This document shows, piece by piece, positions 16,534-19,010 of a stretch of DNA of 19,010 nucleotides. Numbering within the stretch: the first letter of the stretch is position 1; every line of letters begins with the position of its first letter. Both the position numbers and the translations under genes were made by a program. The notes beneath the pieces were generated by a model. The model saw only the letters and a program-made list of their open reading frames with translations, was not told the DNA's origin and did not search any database. Source of the DNA: DASYRM01 sp036004405 (lineage in GTDB: Bacteria > Acidobacteriota > Vicinamibacteria > Vicinamibacterales > UBA2999); the NCBI GenBank assembly GCA_036004405.1, contig DASYRM010000150.1, positions 1 through 19,010 on the forward strand. The letters are read 5' to 3'.

Positions 16534-16589
16534 GTAGACGTCTTGAACGGCTGTGTGAAGAGAGACTCGCTGCCGCTCAAGACGTCTAC
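16534..16589. repeat. Perfect 13-bp inverted repeat overlapping the recG stop codon
   Basis: GTAGACGTCTTGA (16534-16546) and TCAAGACGTCTAC (16577-16589) are exact reverse complements separated by 30 bases. Each arm also contains the 8-base palindrome AGACGTCT. The right arm includes the recG TAG stop (16588-16586). In recG mRNA it would fold as a 13-bp stem immediately followed by the GC hairpin of composite repeat copy 2. Confidence 0.85.
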
Positions 16590-18676
16590 CCGACCTGAAT
16601 GAGGCCGAACTGCGCGTCCCATTTGTCGCGGACGAAGGCCGCGAGCGCGGGCGACAGGCCGGTCTCCACGAGCCGGCGCGCTTCGCCATGCGCCTCTTCC
16701 ATGATGTCGCGGTCGCGTACGAGATCGCCGGTGCGGAGCTTCGGCAGCCCCGACTGCCTGGTCCCGAAGAAGTCGCCGGGGCCGCGCAGCTCCAGATCGC
16801 GCTCGGCAATCGCGAAGCCGTCGCTCGTCTCGGACATGGTGCGCAGCCGTTCGCGCGCGTCGTCGCTCCACGGCGCCTGATACAGCAGGATGCAGTGTGA
16901 GTCCCACTCCCCGCGCCCGATGCGGCCCCGCAGCTGGTGCAGCTGCGACAATCCGAAGCGCTCGGCGTGCTCGACAACCATCACCGACGCGTTCGGCACG
17001 TCCACGCCCACTTCGACCACCGTGGTGGACACCAGCACCTGGACGGCGCCGGACATGAACGCCTGCATCACGTGATCCTTGGCGTCCTGTTTCATGCGCC
17101 CGTGCAGCAGCGCCACCCGCCGTCCCGGAAATACTTCCGCCTGGAGGTGGTCCGCCATCTCGGTGGCCGATTTCAGATCGACCTTCTCCGACTCCTCGAC
17201 CAGCGGATAGATCACGTAGACCTGCCGGCCCTTGTCAATCTCGGCCCGCAGCAGGTCGTACACCTCGTCGCGGCGCGACTCGGGCTTCACCCACGTGCGC
17301 ACCGGCTTCCTGCCGGGCGGCAGCCCGGTGATCTTCGACACGTCGAGCTCGCTGTAGTCGGTCAGCGCCAGCGTGCGCGGGATCGGCGTGGCGGTCATGA
17401 GCAGGACGTCCGGGCGCAGCCCCTTCTCCTGCAGCGCCGCCCGCTGCGCCACGCCGAAGCGGTGCTGTTCGTCGATCACGACGAGGCCGAGGGCGTTGAA
17501 CTTGATGTTGTCCTGCACGAGCGCGTGCGTGCCGACCACGAGGTTCGTGGTGCCGCGCTCGAGGTGCGCCAGGATGGTGTGCCGCTGCAAGCCGGGCGTG
17601 CTGCCGGTCAGCAGATCTACGCGGAAGCGTGTCTGCGACAGCAGCCGCGCGATCGTCGAGTAGTGCTGCTTGGCCAGGATCTCGGTGGGTGCCATGAACG
17701 CCACCTGCAGGCCGTTCTCCATGGCGACGATCGCGGCGAGGAGCGCCACGATGGTCTTGCCGGCGCCGACGTCGCCCTGCAGCAGGCGGTTCATCGGCTT
17801 GGACAGGCACAGATCGTCGACGATTTCCTTGGTGGCGGTGCGCTGCCCTGGCGTCAGGTGAAACGGCAGCACCTTCGCCGCGGACTGGCGGATGCGATCG
17901 TCCACGGTCACATGGTGCGGCTTTCGCTCCACGGTCGTCTCATGGCGTCGCCAGGCGTGACCGATCTGAAACAGGAAGAACTCTTCGAAGATCAGCCGGC
18001 GCTGCGCCGGCGTCCGGAACGCGTTGAGCTCGGCGACGTCCGCCTCGCTGGCCGGAAAATGGCTGGCCTCGATGGCCGGCCGCCGCGCCATCAGCCCCTG
18101 CCGGGCGCGCAGGTCGGCGTCCAGTAGATCGGGCAGTTCGGCGGGCAGCATGTCGAGGGCGTTGCGCACCAGCTTCCGCTGCATGTTCGGCGTCACGGTG
18201 CCGGTGCGCTCGTAGAACGGCACGATGCGTCCGACGTGCACGCCCGAGAGATCGTCCGAGACGATCTCGAACTCGGGGTTGAGGAAATGCAGCCCGCTCG
18301 AATCGAGCTTCACCTCGCCGAACACCACGACGGTGGTGCGCGGCTGCAGGATGTCGGCCAGGTAGGCCTGGTTCATCCACGAGCAGCGGATCCCGCCGCT
18401 GGCGTCGCCGAGGACGGCGTGGAAGATGCGGAAGCCGCGGCGGCGCGTGGTCGCCACGTGCGCGCTCTTGATCTCGCCGAACACCGCCGCCTTGTTGCCC
18501 GGCCGCAGCGACGCGATGGGCTGCATGCGGCTGCGGTCTTCGTAGCGGAACGGCAGGCGGTAGAGCAGATCTTCGACGGTGGCCAGCCCCGCCTTTTTGA
18601 GGTCGGCGCCCTTGCGGGGCCCAACGCCCTTCAGGTATTGCAGCGGGGTATCGAGCGGATCGCGCGAATCGGTCAC
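16586..18676 (-). CDS. recG: ATP-dependent DNA helicase RecG
   Basis: RecG is a double-stranded DNA translocase that remodels stalled replication forks and Holliday junctions. The protein is 696 aa (E. coli RecG has 693). The N-terminus has a helix-hairpin-like LKGVGPRKGADLKKAG (15-30), then the OB-fold wedge domain (about 50-150). The motor has Walker A GDVGAGKT (301-308), APTEILAKQH, the DEQH box (402-405), TATPIPRTLAL (428-438), and in the second helicase domain VGVDVPNASVMVVEHAERFGLSQLHQLRGRIGRG (556-589, motifs V and VI). The start is GTG at 18676; the frame is closed upstream by the TAG of the preceding gene and no better start or Shine-Dalgarno is visible. It heads recG-rsmD-coaD. Its stop codon is inside a 13-bp inverted repeat. 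Confidence 0.97.
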   Translation of the reverse strand: MTDSRDPLDTPLQYLKGVGPRKGADLKKAGLATVEDLLYRLPFRYEDRSRMQPIASLRPGNKAAVFGEIKSAHVATTRRRGFRIFHAVLGDASGGIRCSWMNQAYLADILQPRTTVVVFGEVKLDSSGLHFLNPEFEIVSDDLSGVHVGRIVPFYERTGTVTPNMQRKLVRNALDMLPAELPDLLDADLRARQGLMARRPAIEASHFPASEADVAELNAFRTPAQRRLIFEEFFLFQIGHAWRRHETTVERKPHHVTVDDRIRQSAAKVLPFHLTPGQRTATKEIVDDLCLSKPMNRLLQGDVGAGKTIVALLAAIVAMENGLQVAFMAPTEILAKQHYSTIARLLSQTRFRVDLLTGSTPGLQRHTILAHLERGTTNLVVGTHALVQDNIKFNALGLVVIDEQHRFGVAQRAALQEKGLRPDVLLMTATPIPRTLALTDYSELDVSKITGLPPGRKPVRTWVKPESRRDEVYDLLRAEIDKGRQVYVIYPLVEESEKVDLKSATEMADHLQAEVFPGRRVALLHGRMKQDAKDHVMQAFMSGAVQVLVSTTVVEVGVDVPNASVMVVEHAERFGLSQLHQLRGRIGRGEWDSHCILLYQAPWSDDARERLRTMSETSDGFAIAERDLELRGPGDFFGTRQSGLPKLRTGDLVRDRDIMEEAHGEARRLVETGLSPALAAFVRDKWDAQFGLIQVG

Positions 18677-18701
18677 GGGGAGAGCCGGGCGGCGCCGCGA
18701 C

Positions 18702-18725
18702 GGGCTGCTTGAAGGCAGCCCCTAC
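18702..18725 (-). repeat. Palindromic 3'-end repeat, copy 5 (before recG)
   Basis: GGGCTGCTT (18702-18710) pairs with AGGCAGCCC (18713-18721) over nine positions including one G-U pair. On the minus strand its edge AGTAGGGGC supplies the TAG stop of the upstream gene (18724-18722), and it ends GCCCGTCG as in the other copies. It occupies most of the 45-base gap to the recG start. Confidence 0.85.
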
Positions 18726-19010
18726 TGTACGACGACGAGCTGGCCGCGCCCGACGTCGATCGACCGGATCTTCGCGGGCAGTTCGAACGAGGAATCGAGG
18801 CTGATCGGCTTCTTGTCGTCCGCCGACGAGGCGTACACCGACACCAGTTCCTGCACCAGCGCCTTCGGCACCGGGACACCGGCCACCTCGGCCGACTTCA
18901 TCTCGAACTGGCCGCGGCCGTCGCGCGCGCGCAACGTCCCCGTCACCGCCACCGGCACCTTGCCGCCCAGATAGCTCCAGATATCGAGCAGCCCGCCGCT
19001 GCCGGATCGC
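18722..19010 (-). CDS. 3' part of an unidentified gene, cut by the window edge
   Basis: The frame is open from the TAG at 18724-18722 to the right edge, giving 95 C-terminal residues. A GTG at 18958 lies inside and is not needed as a start, because residues LLDIWSYLGGKVP precede it in frame. The segment shows alternating hydrophobic strand patterns (VPVAVTGTLRARDGRGQFEM, ELPAKIRSIDVGRGQLVVV) and a VPVPKALVQELV helix, which suggests a beta-rich envelope or lipid-binding-like domain of the kind seen in some AsmA- or DUF2993-like proteins. That resemblance is weak and I assign no function. It runs in the same direction as recG, 45 bases upstream of it. Confidence 0.7.
   Translation of the reverse strand, partial: RSGSGGLLDIWSYLGGKVPVAVTGTLRARDGRGQFEMKSAEVAGVPVPKALVQELVSVYASSADDKKPISLDSSFELPAKIRSIDVGRGQLVVVQ

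Noticed and set aside
16449..16589. A CRISPR array or insertion sequence between recG and rsmD
   Set aside because: The repeats are inverted and nested with no regular spacers, and there is no transposase frame in the 139-base gap.

Overview
The window is GC-rich bacterial chromosome, densely coded, with no rRNA, tRNA, CRISPR array, insertion sequence or phage gene that I can see. A large Oar-like TonB-dependent receptor with an N-terminal carboxypeptidase-regulatory-like domain, an alanine/proline-rich glycine-zipper lipoprotein and the general protein style suggest Acidobacteriota, possibly the Vicinamibacteria. This placement is inference from gene content, not a database result. There are fifteen supported genes, one of them cut by the right edge. 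No gene-free stretch exceeds 300 bases.

Layout. 55-3427 (minus): ilvB-ilvN-ilvC, the common branched-chain amino acid steps. 3624-4433 (plus): a predicted lipoprotein with a glycine zipper, convergent with rho and separated from it by a symmetric hairpin. 4466-5995 (minus): rho with a long disordered N-terminus; it has a near-consensus sigma70 promoter in the gap before a small CoA-binding protein gene (6151-6522, minus). 6620-8272 (plus): an ArnT/PMT-type membrane glycosyltransferase, divergent from the CoA-binding gene. 8395-12698 (plus): the receptor gene, overlapped by one base by a secreted M28 metallopeptidase with a C-terminal Fn3-like domain. 12720-19010 (minus): a GlcD-like FAD oxidase, a class I aminotransferase, coaD, rsmD, recG and the 3' part of an unidentified gene. 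recG-rsmD-coaD is a familiar housekeeping neighbourhood, and rsmD and coaD overlap by four bases.

The most unusual content is between the genes. First, a short palindromic repeat occurs five times intact and once as an apparent deletion derivative, always at the 3' end of a gene and always in the gene's own orientation. In four cases its CGTAGGGGC edge supplies the TAG stop codon, and in one case two convergent genes stop inside the same copy. Second, a larger composite repeat of about 72-83 bp (a GCGAGGC inverted repeat, a CAGTGTYTG spacer and a GCCCGCCC/GGGCGGGC hairpin) occurs twice in opposite orientations. Each copy has the same end facing a GTG-started gene. Copy 1 sits between two divergent -10 elements placed so close to their start codons that both genes look leaderless. 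A perfect 13-bp inverted repeat overlaps the recG stop codon and directly abuts copy 2.
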